DNA of 64,000 bases from the NCBI RefSeq assembly GCF_913778665.1, contig NZ_CAJYVQ010000009.1:62001-126000 (forward strand), written 5' to 3'. This stretch comes from an uncultured Stenotrophomonas sp. (GTDB taxonomy: Bacteria; Pseudomonadota; Gammaproteobacteria; Xanthomonadales; Xanthomonadaceae). This document shows, one piece after another, positions 34,614 to 42,572 of the stretch. Under the pieces are notes generated by a model, which did no database searches, was not told the DNA's origin, and was given only the letters and a program-made list of their open reading frames with translations. Position numbers and translations under genes: made by a program. The number at the start of each line of letters is the position of its first letter. Position 1 is the stretch's first letter.

Positions 34614-34834
34614 GCCATATGGGAACTACTCAGCACACCATGCGCAACCCGGGCTGGCCCGATCCAGGCGCGCAAAGCACGCTCCTGACGACTGCGATCA
34701 AGTTGGTGCGCATGTACAAGGACGATGTGCCAAGTGCCGAGAAGATTCGGCAAGACTTCGGCGTTAGCCGCGCAACGGCGTATCGGTGGAGAGCAGCACT
34801 GAAGGCCGCGAATCTCTCGGAGGTGAGCCTATGA
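34610..34834 (+). CDS. small HTH protein
   Basis: A 74-residue protein whose C-terminal half is a resolvase-like helix-turn-helix (SAEKIRQDFGVSRATAYRW; core FGVSRATAYRW). Likely a DNA-binding regulator. It overlaps both neighbours (ATGA). Confidence 0.6.
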   Translation: MSHMGTTQHTMRNPGWPDPGAQSTLLTTAIKLVRMYKDDVPSAEKIRQDFGVSRATAYRWRAALKAANLSEVSL

Positions 34835-35298
34835 TGCGCACCTTCCTCATCGACCCGCCGAACAACCGCAACTGGCCGCAGGCGGTCTCCAACGTCGTGC
34901 GCGCCATCAACGAATGGCTCAAAGGCGGCCCGGTGCAGATCACCCTGGACGAGCCGAAGCGGACGCTGGACCAGAACGCGGCGATGTGGCCCGCGCCGAG
35001 CGACATTGCCAAGCAGGTGCCGCTGGTGATCACCCGCCGCGACGGCAGTACCAGGCAGGCCACGTCCTACGACTGGAAGGACGTGCTGACCGCAGCGTTC
35101 GAGGAAGAGACCGAGTGGGCGCCCGGCCTGCGCGGTGGCGTGGTGATGCTCGGCGCCCGAACCAGCAAGTACAGCCGCCGGAAGATAGGCGACTTCCTCA
35201 CCTTCATCCACGCCGAGTTTTCGGACCGGGTGCGCGGGTCGGACAGCGCTGTGGAACGACTTGCGCAGTTCGCGCCGACCAAGAGGAGGGTTGCGTGA
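34831..35298 (+). CDS. ninB: NinB-like recombination protein
   Basis: A 155-residue protein of the lambda NinB/Orf family, which binds single-stranded DNA and assists RecBCD-independent recombination. The TLDQNAAMWPAPSDIA segment (core LDQNAAMW), the EETEWAPGLRGGVV loop and the C-terminal FLTFIHAEF are typical. It is coupled to the small HTH gene. Confidence 0.85.
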   Translation: MMRTFLIDPPNNRNWPQAVSNVVRAINEWLKGGPVQITLDEPKRTLDQNAAMWPAPSDIAKQVPLVITRRDGSTRQATSYDWKDVLTAAFEEETEWAPGLRGGVVMLGARTSKYSRRKIGDFLTFIHAEFSDRVRGSDSAVERLAQFAPTKRRVA

Positions 35299-35303
35299 TC
35301 ACC

Positions 35304-35906
35304 TCAAAGTCGAGGCTGCAGGCCGAGGAGCTTGTCAAACTCTCCAATTACTTCGGAGCAGCTGGCCTGTATCTGCCTCAGCGCTTCGGAGTAATGCGCG
35401 TGGTCTTCCTTGCTGCGCAGGAAGCGTTTAGTCCCATCTGTGCCGGCTACGCCTATCTCGCGGGCCTTGAGCGAAAAGCCTATCGCCTTCGTGGCTGGTC
35501 CAGAGGCCGGTCCCATAACATGCAGGTCTCGAATGCATTCGTAGATAGGCTGAGGGATTGCATGCGAGTCAACCCCGAACAGCGGGTTGTAGGTTTCTCG
35601 GGGCGTAGCTTTCTCCTTCCAACGCACGAAGTCTTTGTAGAGGAGCGCGGCCATGCTCCGAGCATTTGCGAGATCGTCTTCCTGCTTCTGAAAAATCTCG
35701 GCGCGCCGCTGCCATCGTGCAATGAAGGCGGCAGCAAGAATCGCTCCGATACTGCCAAATGCCTGAACCCAAGCCGGCCATACTTGCCCAGCATCCTTGT
35801 CGACGTAGATGCGCACGGGGTCAAACCCCATTGCATAAGACAGGCCTACGCCAGCAACGATGGAAGCTCCGAGCCACCTCACCGTCTTCCAATTGATGGG
35901 CCGCAT
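35304..35906 (-). CDS. two-helix membrane protein of unknown function (accessory)
   Basis: A 200-residue protein on the strand opposite the nin region. Two hydrophobic helices (about 9-27 and 45-63) lead to a cytosolic helical domain with RWQRRAEIFQKQEDDLANAR. Short membrane proteins with this WVQAFGSIGAILAAAFIA helix type are widespread, but their function is unknown to me. Five bases separate its stop from the NinB stop, and its base composition looks less GC-rich than its neighbours. Confidence 0.65.
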   Translation of the reverse strand: MRPINWKTVRWLGASIVAGVGLSYAMGFDPVRIYVDKDAGQVWPAWVQAFGSIGAILAAAFIARWQRRAEIFQKQEDDLANARSMAALLYKDFVRWKEKATPRETYNPLFGVDSHAIPQPIYECIRDLHVMGPASGPATKAIGFSLKAREIGVAGTDGTKRFLRSKEDHAHYSEALRQIQASCSEVIGEFDKLLGLQPRL

Positions 35907-35956
35907 CTCACATCCCCTGTGTTGAATGCCGAGATTGTATGCGGGGGGGGAGCCTG

Positions 35957-36265
35957 ATGCACGGCAACTACCGTGATCGAGCCCTGCTGGACCTCGCCTA
36001 CCAGCTCAACTGCACCCTGCAGATCGAAGGGGTGTGCGAGGGAGGCCCGGGCGAGCCGTGCCACAGCAACCAGTCCCGCCACGGCAAGGGCGGCAGCATC
36101 AAGGCGCACGACTGCTTCTTCGCCAGCGGGTGCCGGAGCTGTCACCGCGAGTTGGACCAGGGGAAGCGCTTCACCCGCGAGGAGAAGGCCGAGATCTGGC
36201 AGCGGGCGCACGACCTGACCATGTTGCAGCTTTGGCAGCAGGGCTACCTGCGGGTGCGCGCATGA
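35957..36265 (+). CDS. YbcO/DUF1364-like nuclease
   Basis: A 102-residue protein matching the YbcO type found in lambdoid nin regions: a Cys/His cluster [19 protein letters not shown], then [14 protein letters not shown]. These are small zinc-binding HNH-fold nucleases. A GGGGAG ribosome-binding site precedes the ATG, and its stop overlaps the rusA start. Confidence 0.75.
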   Translation: MHGNYRDRALLDLAYQLNCTLQIEGVCEGGPGEPCHSNQSRHGKGGSIKAHDCFFASGCRSCHRELDQGKRFTREEKAEIWQRAHDLTMLQLWQQGYLRVRA

Positions 36266-36659
36266 AGGAGCTGATCCTGCCGTGGCCGAGCAAGGACCTA
36301 TCGCCGAACGGCCGGGTTCACTGGAGCGGAAGGCAAAGGCCACGAAGCACGCCCGGCAGACGGCCGTGGTGCTGGCGCACGAGGCGGGTTGGCGCGCGCT
36401 GCAGCTGCCGGCGGGGAAGCTGCACCTGTGGGTGAGCTTCCACCAGGCGCCTGGGAAGGCGCTGCCGGACGACGACAACATGCTGGGGCGGTTCAAGGCG
36501 TACCGAGACGGAATAGCCCAGGTGCTGGGCATCGACGACAAGCGGTTCATCAGCCATCCGGTTGTGAGCAGCGAGCGCCGGCCGGGCGGCCAGGTGGTGG
36601 TGCGGATTACGGGCGGGCCGGCGGCGGCCGGCCACTCAACGACAGGGGAACGGGCATGA
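36262..36659 (+). pseudogene. rusA: RusA-like Holliday junction resolvase, frameshifted
   Basis: The start overlaps the previous stop (ATGA) and the first 22 residues, [20 protein letters not shown] plus WS, are RusA-like. The rest ([11 protein letters not shown]... to [20 protein letters not shown] and GIDDKRF, with the catalytic aspartates) is in the -1 frame from about base 36327. One base appears missing relative to an intact gene; no slippery site is present. The alternative is a sequencing error. The end overlaps the Q-like start. Confidence 0.75.
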
Positions 36660-37363
36660 ATCCACGAGAGACGATGGCGCGGCTGGGGCCGAGCACGGTG
36701 AAGTTCGACATCGGCCGGGGAGGCGGGAAGCCCGACCTGACGAACCAGGATATTGCCGCGGCCCTGGGCATGGTGCCGGCGGGGCTGGGTCGGGAGCTGC
36801 TGGAGGCGTGTTGGTGGCCGGATGGTGCCGCGCTGCGACGGCACAAGCTACGGGACGCGGTAATCGCGCTGGTGACGCCGGAGCTGCAGCGGCAGCAGCG
36901 CCGGTTGGCTGAGGCACGGACGGACCTCGGCCTGGCCGAGGTGTGCATCGGCTGGGGCGGAGCGGCGACGGCCGAGCAGCGGGCGAACCGTGACGCCGCC
37001 CAGCAGCGGCTGGGCCGAATCAAGGCTCAGTGCTGGCCGATCAGCACCTTGGAGTCGCTGCCGACCTTGGCAGCGGCAGTGATCAGCGAGATCGCCCAGC
37101 GGCCGCATTGCGCGGCCTGCGAGGGCAGGGGACATAGAATGTCATGCGACCTGCGGGTCATCTGCAAAGCCTGCGGTGGCTCAGGGCTCGGCCAGGTCAG
37201 CGACCGGCGGCGCGCTGCTGCGCTGGGTCGCGACGAGTCCAGCTATCGGGAGCGTTGGCGCGGGGTCTATGAGTGGATGCTGCAGCGCTTCACCGAGGCT
37301 GAGCAAGAGGCTGCTTGGCACTTAGCAAGGTGCCTTGATCGAGATCCCACTGAATTCGCATAG
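36656..37363 (+). CDS. Q-like late antitermination protein
   Basis: A 235-residue protein at the end of the early right operon. A DnaJ-like zinc finger with four Cys pairs ([19 protein letters not shown]) and the tail [16 protein letters not shown] fit Q antiterminators of the phage 82/DUF1133 type. It should let polymerase pass late-gene terminators, several of which are present downstream. Confidence 0.65.
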   Translation: MNPRETMARLGPSTVKFDIGRGGGKPDLTNQDIAAALGMVPAGLGRELLEACWWPDGAALRRHKLRDAVIALVTPELQRQQRRLAEARTDLGLAEVCIGWGGAATAEQRANRDAAQQRLGRIKAQCWPISTLESLPTLAAAVISEIAQRPHCAACEGRGHRMSCDLRVICKACGGSGLGQVSDRRRAAALGRDESSYRERWRGVYEWMLQRFTEAEQEAAWHLARCLDRDPTEFA

Positions 37364-37389
37364 AATTCGCCCTTAAAGGGGAGGGATCC

Positions 37390-38031
37390 ATGGAGCAGTT
37401 TTTTTCTGACACAGCTGCGGCCGTAGCTGCCGCAGTCCTCGTGGCACTGACTGTCTGGCTCGCGAACAAGATTCGGAACTATCGACTCGAATCGAAGCTT
37501 ATGAATGCCTTGCCGACAAACGGCGTAGGCATCTCTTACGATCAGTTCGGGCGTCCAATTGACCTGACTGTGCAGTTGGCTAACAAGTCATCGGCGATGA
37601 TCAGAGTGAGAAAGCTGGTTATCGTGACTGACTCCTTCCCGATCAGTTTCCACCCGGATGGATCAGTGGCAAAGTCGCAGAACCCGCTGGACAATGAAAT
37701 TCGCGCAGAGAAGTTTCCAAGAAGAGTCATCATAAGGGGAAGCATTCCTGATGATGAAGTGGCCGGCTCCATGATCCTTCCGCCACTTTGCCTCGGGATA
37801 TGGAAAACGGACTCCAGTTTCCCGATGAACAGAGAAATAGTCGTAAGTCATGCGTTCATTGTGTTCGAGTACCCAAACTTGTTGGGCCAATCAACTCTTG
37901 TACGCATCAAGGTTGAAGGCAAGAAGTTCGCTCTCGTGAAGGAACGGGTCGAGTCGACGAACAACAATGCATTCCATGGAATTGTCGACCCGATGATTGC
38001 TGATGCGGCAGGCTTGGCGGTGCGGGGTTGA
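37390..38031 (+). CDS. membrane-anchored protein of unknown function (accessory)
   Basis: A 213-residue protein with one N-terminal helix (about residues 7-27), a short basic linker and a beta-rich soluble domain. No family recognised. It lies between the Q-like gene and the lysis genes, the slot that holds Shiga toxin genes in lambdoid phages. The coding sequence is visibly richer in A/T than nearby phage genes. A CATAGAAT sequence and GGGGAGGG ribosome-binding site precede it. Confidence 0.65.
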   Translation: MEQFFSDTAAAVAAAVLVALTVWLANKIRNYRLESKLMNALPTNGVGISYDQFGRPIDLTVQLANKSSAMIRVRKLVIVTDSFPISFHPDGSVAKSQNPLDNEIRAEKFPRRVIIRGSIPDDEVAGSMILPPLCLGIWKTDSSFPMNREIVVSHAFIVFEYPNLLGQSTLVRIKVEGKKFALVKERVESTNNNAFHGIVDPMIADAAGLAVRG

Positions 38032-38079
38032 TGCCCCCGCACTTCAGCAGGTAGATTCACTACTATCGCGCACGACCTG

Positions 38080-38101
38080 ACCCCGGCCATCCAGCCGGGG
38101 T
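38080..38101 (+). terminator. hairpin before the lysis genes
   Basis: An 8-bp stem (ACCCCGGC/GCCGGGGT) with a 6-nt loop is followed by TTTCCATTTT. This could be a weak terminator passed only under antitermination. Confidence 0.5.
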
Positions 38102-38121
38102 TTCCATTTTCGGACCCCGCC

Positions 38122-38787
38122 ATGATCCTGACCGCCTCGACAATCCAGCAGGCGGTCGGCTGCAGTGCCGCCGTCGCCGCCCAGTGGGCTCAGCCCCTTG
38201 CCGACGCCTGTACAGCGTTCGGCATCAGCACCCCGAAGCGGGTGGCAGCGTTCCTGGCGCAGGTCGGGCACGAGTCGGCGAGCCTTACCCGGACCGTCGA
38301 GAACCTGAACTACGGTGCGCAGGGCATGGCCGACACCTGGCCCAGCCGCTACGCCGTTGACCCCAAGGCCAAGCCGAGAAAGCCGAACGACCTGGCGCGC
38401 GCGCTGGAACGGAAGCCGGTTGCGATCGGCAACAACGCTTACGCCAATCGGCTTGGCAACGGCTCGGAGTCGAGTGGCGATGGCTACCGCTATCGCGGCC
38501 GTGGTCCTATCCAGAACACGGGCCGGGCCAACTACGCGGCCATCCGCGACGCTCTGCGTGCGAAGGGCATCAAGGGCGTGCCTGACTTCGAGGCCAGACC
38601 CGAGGAACTGGAGCGGCCGAAATGGGGTGCCCTGGCCGCCGGAGCATTCTGGGATGCCCGATCCCTGAACAAGCTGGCGGATGCCAGCCGTTTCGATGAG
38701 ATCACCGAGCGAATCAACGGTGGGCAGACCGGCGCGGCTGACCGAAGGGCACGCTACGCCCGCGCGCTGAAGGCGCTGGCCGCATGA
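38122..38787 (+). CDS. GH19-family endolysin
   Basis: A 221-residue chitinase-like lysozyme that cuts peptidoglycan at lysis. The catalytic Glu is in GHESASL near residue 50; YRYRGRGPIQNTGRANY (core GRGPIQNTGRANY) and the end FDEITERINGG are typical of GH19. No signal peptide is seen, so release depends on the holin. Confidence 0.9.
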   Translation: MILTASTIQQAVGCSAAVAAQWAQPLADACTAFGISTPKRVAAFLAQVGHESASLTRTVENLNYGAQGMADTWPSRYAVDPKAKPRKPNDLARALERKPVAIGNNAYANRLGNGSESSGDGYRYRGRGPIQNTGRANYAAIRDALRAKGIKGVPDFEARPEELERPKWGALAAGAFWDARSLNKLADASRFDEITERINGGQTGAADRRARYARALKALAA

Positions 38788-39110
38788 CGCCGAAGAAGAA
38801 GGGCGCCAAGTTGTCGCCGGTCAACCAGCTGCAGGGCGTGCTGGTGGTGCTGGAGAGTCAGAAAGCCAAAAGCCCCACGGCGGAGCTCCTGCTGGCAATC
38901 CGCGAGATGGTCAGCGATGCGCTCGCCGTCCTGCAGGAGCCTGATCCGACCAAGCAGCGAATCGCATTCGTGCTGCTGGCAGTTCAGCAGTCCACCCAGG
39001 TGGCCATCAAGGAGGTGCGCGGCAAGCGCCTCACGCGCGTGACCATCATCGACCAGCAGCTCTACCACTGGGCGCTGGAGGAAATTCATTCACTGGCAGG
39101 TGCCGCATGA
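38784..39110 (+). CDS. lysis-region protein of unknown function
   Basis: A 108-residue helical protein with a basic start MTPKKKGAK. Not recognised. ATGA overlaps with the endolysin and the holin show it is part of the lysis cassette. Confidence 0.55.
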   Translation: MTPKKKGAKLSPVNQLQGVLVVLESQKAKSPTAELLLAIREMVSDALAVLQEPDPTKQRIAFVLLAVQQSTQVAIKEVRGKRLTRVTIIDQQLYHWALEEIHSLAGAA

Positions 39111-39322
39111 CCTTCGCGACCCGCAACATAGGCGCCGCTCGCGTCGGCATTGCCGTGCTGGTGCTGTTCCTGCTTGGGATGGCCATGGCCGCCCTGATCG
39201 CAGTGGCCATTCCGCCGGAGAACAAGGACTCGTTCGGCATGCTGATCGGTGGATTGAACAACGCGACCGGCATGGTCATCGGCTACTTCTTCGGCATGAC
39301 CCGCAAGGGCCCGGGAGCCTGA
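39107..39322 (+). CDS. holin
   Basis: A 71-residue protein with two hydrophobic helices (about 12-35 and 44-63) and short charged ends, the class II holin pattern. Position between endolysin and spanins supports the call. Confidence 0.7.
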   Translation: MTFATRNIGAARVGIAVLVLFLLGMAMAALIAVAIPPENKDSFGMLIGGLNNATGMVIGYFFGMTRKGPGA

Positions 39323-39323
39323 G

Positions 39324-39800
39324 ATGAACCGAATTGCCATCCACCTTCTGGTGTTCGTCGCCTGGTCTGCTGGCATGTTCGGCGCAGGCTGGGCCTGGCG
39401 CGGTGACCGGGCTGAGACCGTGGACGCCCGGCAGCTGGCTGGCGCCAGCGCTGCCCAGGTCGAGCAGATCAACCAGACCCGTGCCGTAGAGCACAGCCAC
39501 GCCGAGGCGTTGGCCACCATCGGAGCCAAGCATGAAGAAGACCGGACCGCGGCCACGGCCGTCCCTGCTGCTGTTGTTGCTGGCGTGCGCGATGGCAGCA
39601 TCCAGCTGCGCGACGACCTCGCCACCTGTAACACCGCTCGCCTGTCCCAGGCTGTCGCCGGCACCATCGAACGTGATGCGCACGCCGAACTACGAGCAGA
39701 GGTTGCGGGAGCTGTTGTTCAAGTCGGCCGAGACGCAGACGACCACATCAGTGCCAGCCAAGCCGTCATCGCAGCAGACCGTGCCGAGGTGACGCGATGA
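39324..39800 (+). CDS. Rz-like inner-membrane spanin
   Basis: A 158-residue i-spanin: one N-terminal membrane helix followed by a long periplasmic helical domain. It joins the Rz1-like lipoprotein to fuse inner and outer membranes at the last step of lysis. A second gene is nested in another frame. Confidence 0.8.
   Translation: MNRIAIHLLVFVAWSAGMFGAGWAWRGDRAETVDARQLAGASAAQVEQINQTRAVEHSHAEALATIGAKHEEDRTAATAVPAAVVAGVRDGSIQLRDDLATCNTARLSQAVAGTIERDAHAELRAEVAGAVVQVGRDADDHISASQAVIAADRAEVTR
39532..39792 (+). CDS. Rz1-like outer-membrane spanin, nested in Rz gene
   Basis: An 86-residue lipoprotein in the +1 frame fully inside the Rz-like gene. It has a basic start, Leu-rich signal, lipobox-like AASSC, and a Pro-rich mature part (TTSPPVTPLACPRLSPAP), as in lambda Rz1. 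Confidence 0.8.
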   Translation: MKKTGPRPRPSLLLLLLACAMAASSCATTSPPVTPLACPRLSPAPSNVMRTPNYEQRLRELLFKSAETQTTTSVPAKPSSQQTVPR

Positions 39801-39997
39801 GCCTGCACGACCGGCTGCGCCGGATCGAGCTGCAGCAGGAAGAGCAGCGCCAGGCCACCGCCAGGCTTGAAGGGAAGGTTGATGCATTGTTGGCTGCGCT
39901 GGCAGCTGAGGGCGAGGAAGAGCAGGACGAGGCAGCCCGCAGCCTGGACGGTGAGCTGGTGCCAGGCGAGCGCGACCAGTCGCAGAGCCTGGGCTGA
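39797..39997 (+). CDS. small coiled-coil phage protein
   Basis: A 66-residue protein with a heptad-rich N-terminal helix and an acidic tail. Not recognised. It overlaps the Rz stop (ATGA) and the HNH start (TGATG). Confidence 0.5.
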   Translation: MSLHDRLRRIELQQEEQRQATARLEGKVDALLAALAAEGEEEQDEAARSLDGELVPGERDQSQSLG

Positions 39998-40338
39998 TGG
40001 CCAGCTTCCCTCGTCGACATAGACCGATGCCGCAGCTGGCTCCGGTACACGTCGCGCAAGCACCGCAGGAGAACTACGGCAAAGGCCGAGGCGGCAGGCC
40101 GTGGCGTCGCAAGCGCGATGCGGTGATGGCACGTGACCTGTACCTCTGTCAGCCATGCCGTGCAGCCGGTCGCATCCGCCAGGCAGAAGAGGTTGACCAC
40201 GTTGTGCCGCAGGCGGAAGGCGGCACGGACTCCTTGGACAACCTGCAGGCAATCTGCTGCGCGTGCCACGGCACCAAGACCAAGGCAGAGGCGGCACGAG
40301 GCGCGAATCGCTCTCATCCGTACCTCTCGAAACGATGA
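39997..40338 (+). CDS. HNH endonuclease
   Basis: A 113-residue nuclease with the HNH core: CQPCRAAG, EVDHVVPQAEGG, DNLQAICCACH. HNH proteins next to terminase genes in HK97-type cos phages assist terminase at DNA packaging. Confidence 0.88.
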   Translation: MASFPRRHRPMPQLAPVHVAQAPQENYGKGRGGRPWRRKRDAVMARDLYLCQPCRAAGRIRQAEEVDHVVPQAEGGTDSLDNLQAICCACHGTKTKAEAARGANRSHPYLSKR

Positions 40339-40465
40339 ATGCGATTGATTCCCATCAACTGCCCCGGGGGAGGGGAAAAAGTTCGAAGCGCTCCCCTCGG
40401 ACACCGGCCGCTCAGTCGTTTTTTCGCACCGTCAATTCAGAAAATTCAGTTTTTGAGGCCTGTCT
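40339..40465. other. candidate cos region
   Basis: This 127-base gap lies between HNH and terminase genes, where HK97-like phages carry cos. It holds GAGGGGA and TCCCCTC as an inverted pair and a CCCCGGGGG palindrome. The cut site cannot be located from sequence alone. Confidence 0.35.
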
Positions 40466-40891
40466 ATGTCCCGCCCCCGCAAGCCGACAGCGCTGAAGGT
40501 GGTGGCCGGCACCGACCGGCCTGACCGCGAAGCGCCTGCCGCGGCTGAACTCCCGCTGGTGTCCGATGTGCCACCGGCACCGGACTGGATGCCCAACGCA
40601 CACGCGCGTAAGGAATGGGAGCGCCTAGCTCCGATCCTCCACGCAAACAAGCTCCTGACCGAGGCCGGCCTGTCGGCGCTCGGCCAGCTCTGCGCTCTTC
40701 ATGGAAAGACCGTCCAGCTGTACGCCGCCGGCGAGGCGCCGGTTGCATCGATGGTTGCCCAGCTGCGTGGACTGATGAACGACTTCGGCCTGACGCCAGT
40801 GGCGCAGGGAAAGGTGAAACCCAATGGCGACACGGAAAAGCCGGGCAACGCGTTCGCCGCGCTCGGAAAGCCCCGCGCCGCCGGAAAATGA
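40466..40891 (+). CDS. terminase small subunit, P27 family
   Basis: A 141-residue DNA-recognition subunit. The start MSRPRKPTALKVVAGT, the PPAPDWMPNAHARKEWERLAPIL region (core AHARKEWERLAPIL) and the C-terminal FGLTP are typical of P27-type small terminases. It overlaps the large-subunit gene by 68 bases. Confidence 0.88.
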   Translation: MSRPRKPTALKVVAGTDRPDREAPAAAELPLVSDVPPAPDWMPNAHARKEWERLAPILHANKLLTEAGLSALGQLCALHGKTVQLYAAGEAPVASMVAQLRGLMNDFGLTPVAQGKVKPNGDTEKPGNAFAALGKPRAAGK

Positions 40892-42572
40892 CTACGTCGA
40901 TGTTGCGATCGGATATGCGAAGGCGGCAGCGGCTGATAGGAGAGGGAGGTTCGGCCGGCTGATCAAGCTGGCGGCGAAACGGTTCCTGGACGATCTGAAG
41001 CGGGCGAAGAAGAAGGGAGCGCCATTCTCCTTCTCACGCGATCACGCCAATCACGCTTGCAGCTGGATCGAGCTTCTCCCGCACGTGGAAGGCAAGTGGG
41101 AGACGCCGGAGATCCGGCTTCACCCGTCCCACGTGTGGTTCGTGGTACAGCTGTTCGGGTTCCGCAAGCCAGATGGAACACGCCGCTTCACGTCCGCATT
41201 GTTCGCGGTGGCGCGCAAGAACGCGAAGTCGACGCTGTCGGCGGCCATCCTGCTCTACTGCGAATGCTGCGAAGAGGAAGAAGGTGCGCAGGTCATTTCA
41301 GCGGCTACCACTGGCAGCCAGGCGCGCATCATCTTCAACGTGGCTAAGCGGATGGCCGAGAAGAAGGCCGATCTGCGGGAGGCCTACGGGCTGGAGTGCT
41401 GGGCCAATGCGATCAGCCGGGTCGAGACCGGCGCGACGTTCAAGCCGATCAACGCCAAGGCATCGACGCAGGACGGCCTGAACCCGTCCCACGTTGGCCT
41501 CGATGAAATCCATGCGCACAAGACGCCTGATCTGCTGAACGTGTTGCAGTCGGCGGCTGGTGCTCGGCGGAATCCGCTCTGGTTGTTCACGACTACCGAG
41601 GGGTACGCGAACCCCGGCCCTTGGTCGGAGATTCGGCAGTTCGCCACGCAGCTGCTGGAAGGGGTGTTCGGCGATGCGGCCGACCACTTCTTGGCGATCT
41701 TCTTCGCGGTGGACAAGGATGACGGGGACTTCGACGAGAGGGCCTGGCATAAGGCCAACCCGTTGATGGACGTTAACCCCCACCTGCTGGCGGCGATCAG
41801 GAAGGAATCGATCGAAGCGAAGGCGATGCCTTCGAAGCTCGCTGAGTTCCAGATCAAGCGGCTGAACCGGCCTGCTGCAGCGGCAAACGGCTTCATCCTG
41901 CTGCCAAAGTGGAATGCCTGCCATGGCGTGGTCGATCTGGACGCACTGAAGGACGTTCCCTGCTGGGGTGGGCTTGACCTGGCCAGCACGCGCGACCTTG
42001 CATCGCTGCGGCTGGTCTGGCGCTTGGACGACAAGATCCTCACTTGGGGACGGCGCTGGGTGCCCGAGTCCGCGGTGGCACAGCGAACCGAGCGCGGCAC
42101 TGTCCCGTATGCGGGCTGGGTCGCGGCCGGGCTGCTGGAGCAGACCGATGGCGAGGTCACCGACTACGCGGTGATTGAGCAGGCGGTTCTGGACGTGCAC
42201 GAGCGCTTCAACCTGCAGTCGCTTGCGTTCGACCGCTGGAACGCTACCGAGATGGTCAGCCGCCTTGTTGCGGCGGAAGTCCCACTGGTGGAGTTCATCC
42301 AGGGCACGAAGTCGTACCACCCCGCGATGGTAGAGCTGGAGCGCGCCTACATCGGGAAGCGGTTGGTGCACGACGGCGACCCTGTACTGGCCTGGTGCGC
42401 GGCCAACCTGGTCGCTCGCAAGGACGTGAATCTGAACATGGCGCCGGACAAGCGCCGCTCCGCGGACAAGATCGATGACATGACCGCGTTGCTGATGGCC
42501 CTCGGTGTGAGTCTGACCACCAGCACTGAGCAGCCGATTGACGATTTCCTAAATAGCCCGGTGATCGGATGA
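40824..42572 (+). CDS. terminase large subunit
   Basis: A 582-residue packaging motor. The ATPase half shows a Walker A-like ARKNAKST, the Walker B region HVGLDEIHAH, and TTTEGY coupling motif. The nuclease half contains GGLDLASTRD and the late acidic residues in DKIDDM. It is of the HK97/Terminase_1 type. Its end overlaps the portal start (ATGA). Confidence 0.93.
   Translation: MATRKSRATRSPRSESPAPPENDYVDVAIGYAKAAAADRRGRFGRLIKLAAKRFLDDLKRAKKKGAPFSFSRDHANHACSWIELLPHVEGKWETPEIRLHPSHVWFVVQLFGFRKPDGTRRFTSALFAVARKNAKSTLSAAILLYCECCEEEEGAQVISAATTGSQARIIFNVAKRMAEKKADLREAYGLECWANAISRVETGATFKPINAKASTQDGLNPSHVGLDEIHAHKTPDLLNVLQSAAGARRNPLWLFTTTEGYANPGPWSEIRQFATQLLEGVFGDAADHFLAIFFAVDKDDGDFDERAWHKANPLMDVNPHLLAAIRKESIEAKAMPSKLAEFQIKRLNRPAAAANGFILLPKWNACHGVVDLDALKDVPCWGGLDLASTRDLASLRLVWRLDDKILTWGRRWVPESAVAQRTERGTVPYAGWVAAGLLEQTDGEVTDYAVIEQAVLDVHERFNLQSLAFDRWNATEMVSRLVAAEVPLVEFIQGTKSYHPAMVELERAYIGKRLVHDGDPVLAWCAANLVARKDVNLNMAPDKRRSADKIDDMTALLMALGVSLTTSTEQPIDDFLNSPVIG

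Noticed and set aside
34914..35957. Long plus-strand frame across ninB and the reverse membrane gene
   Set aside because: The part over ninB is a shadow, and the later part is antisense to a protein with clear helices.
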